Shown: in pieces, positions 14,691-15,371 of the stretch
Position numbering within the stretch: position 1 is the stretch's first letter
Layout: each line of letters opens with the position of its first letter
Origin: Prevotella sp. UBA3776
GTDB lineage: Bacteria; Bacteroidota; Bacteroidia; Bacteroidales; Bacteroidaceae
Assembly: GCA_002369515.1 (NCBI GenBank)
Contig: DFFM01000008.1
Location: forward strand, 1 to 15,371
Length of the DNA stretch: 15,371 nt
Reading direction: 5' to 3'
Made by a program: the position numbers and the translations under genes
The notes under the pieces: model-generated
The model's input: the letters and a program-made list of their open reading frames with translations, nothing else
Databases searched by the model: none
Told to the model about the DNA's origin: nothing

Positions 14691-15332
14691 ATGCAGAAAA
14701 TTATGGAAACGACGAATAACACTAACAACAATGTCAACATCGAGGATTTGGAGCAAATGCGCTCGCAACTGAATCTGCTCAAGCAGAAACTCGACAGTCA
14801 GCAAATCGTGAACGAAAGACTCATGCGACAGTCTATGCGCCAGAAGATGTCGTGGATCAACAAGTATCGTTGGCTGGCGCTGCTCGCCATTCCCGTGGTG
14901 GCCCTGTGCTTCCTGCCCGTCACGTTCCAGCTGAGCCTTTCGTGGTGGCTCTACGGGTTCACGGTGCTCTTTGTTGCAGTAGATGCCATTCTCGACTGGT
15001 ACATCAACCGCATGTCCGCCCAAGACTTCATGCGTGGCAACCTGATGGAAACGGCCGAGCGGTTGGTGCAAATGAAGAAAATACGCAGTCGCCAGACGCT
15101 CATCGGCTTCATCGTGCTGATCTTTTGGTTGGGATGGATGTTTTATGAAGTCTATATGGCCGGCCACCGTGTTCCGGGCGACAGTGACATGGTAGCGATT
15201 TCCTGGGCCTATATAGGTGGCATGGGCGTTGGCGGCGTGATAGGGCTGATCATTGGTTTCACCATCTTCTTCAAGATGCAGCGCACCAACGACGAGATTA
15301 TCGAACAGATAGAGGAACTCACGAAGCAATAG
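14691..15332 (+). CDS. Four-helix membrane protein cotranscribed with the sigma factor
   Basis: A 213-residue inner-membrane protein. The N-terminus is Asn/Thr-rich, followed by a probable coiled coil (about 17-45, IEDLEQMRSQLNLLKQKL). Four hydrophobic segments follow: about 60-78, 84-104, 135-154 and 172-194. A short charged C-terminal tail (DEIIEQIEELTKQ) ends it. No known enzymatic motif is seen. Genes of this kind placed directly after an ECF sigma gene are often regulators that hold the sigma factor at the membrane, so an anti-sigma-like role is plausible, but it lacks a recognisable zinc-binding or FecR-type anti-sigma domain. ATG 14703 (METTNN) is an equally possible start; the leader before 14691 is A-rich. 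The last 39 bases of the window contain no supported gene. Confidence 0.85.
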   Translation: MQKIMETTNNTNNNVNIEDLEQMRSQLNLLKQKLDSQQIVNERLMRQSMRQKMSWINKYRWLALLAIPVVALCFLPVTFQLSLSWWLYGFTVLFVAVDAILDWYINRMSAQDFMRGNLMETAERLVQMKKIRSRQTLIGFIVLIFWLGWMFYEVYMAGHRVPGDSDMVAISWAYIGGMGVGGVIGLIIGFTIFFKMQRTNDEIIEQIEELTKQ

Positions 15333-15371
15333 TTTTATTTGCAAGCTACAAGATACGAGTTCAGAGTTATG

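Noticed and set aside
14316..15344. Minus-strand open frame of 342 codons opposite the sigma factor and membrane protein
   Set aside because: It is antisense to two well-supported genes, His/Val/Leu-biased in the way that antisense of GC-rich genes is, and matches no family.

Overview
The window looks like the chromosome of a member of the Bacteroidota, most likely a Prevotella-type Bacteroidales. The evidence is the C-terminal tail of a DnaK ending DADFEEVK, a good Bacteroidales-type promoter (TTTG, 20 bases, TACCTTTG) ahead of an ECF sigma factor, A-rich leaders in place of strong Shine-Dalgarno sites at most genes, and several families that I know mainly from this phylum. By eye the flanks (dnaK tail, sigma factor and its partner) are GC-richer than the 13-kb block between them, which fits an acquired accessory island in a core neighbourhood.

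Layout. Positions 1-89 (+) are the last codons of dnaK, followed by a strong intrinsic terminator (122-165). From about 13.4 kb down to 223 everything is on the minus strand, closely spaced or overlapping, and reads as one long defence operon. In transcription order it contains: (1) a small ABC-type ATPase; (2) a DUF4435/TOPRIM-like protein, which together with the ATPase resembles the AriA/AriB pair of PARIS; (3) a small Cro/CI-type helix-turn-helix regulator; (4) an unrecognised 214-residue protein; (5) HsdM; (6) HsdS; (7) a small double-CxxC protein; (8) a small two-helix membrane protein broken by a one-base frameshift; (9) HsdR; (10) a 49-codon remnant of an AbiH abortive-infection gene; (11) a Fic-domain protein; (12) a DinD-like/RhuM fusion; (13) a DUF6155 protein. 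A promoter with a perfect 14-bp palindrome over its -7 element lies just upstream of the ATPase, suggesting control by a DNA-binding protein, perhaps the operon's own HTH protein.

Between the operon and the sigma factor (13317-14195) is a low-coding stretch. It holds a repeat-rich minus-strand ORF built from three different in-frame tandem repeats, a 22-bp perfect palindrome, and the sigma-factor promoter. Positions 14196-15332 (+) encode an ECF sigma factor and a four-helix membrane protein, probably a cotranscribed pair.

How the parts may work together (inference): the type I restriction-modification enzyme is the first defence layer, and the ATPase/DUF4435 pair could be a back-up that fires when a phage blocks restriction. 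PARIS is known to sense anti-restriction proteins such as Ocr, so finding such a pair in the same operon as hsdMSR is the most interesting feature here. The HsdS is also unusual: its two target-recognition domains are about two-thirds identical and align without gaps, which predicts a symmetric (palindromic) bipartite target. Two genes, the abiH remnant and the frameshifted membrane protein, are too short or broken to appear as ordinary ORFs and show that the island is decaying or being remodelled. I saw no integrase, transposase, tRNA or CRISPR array.
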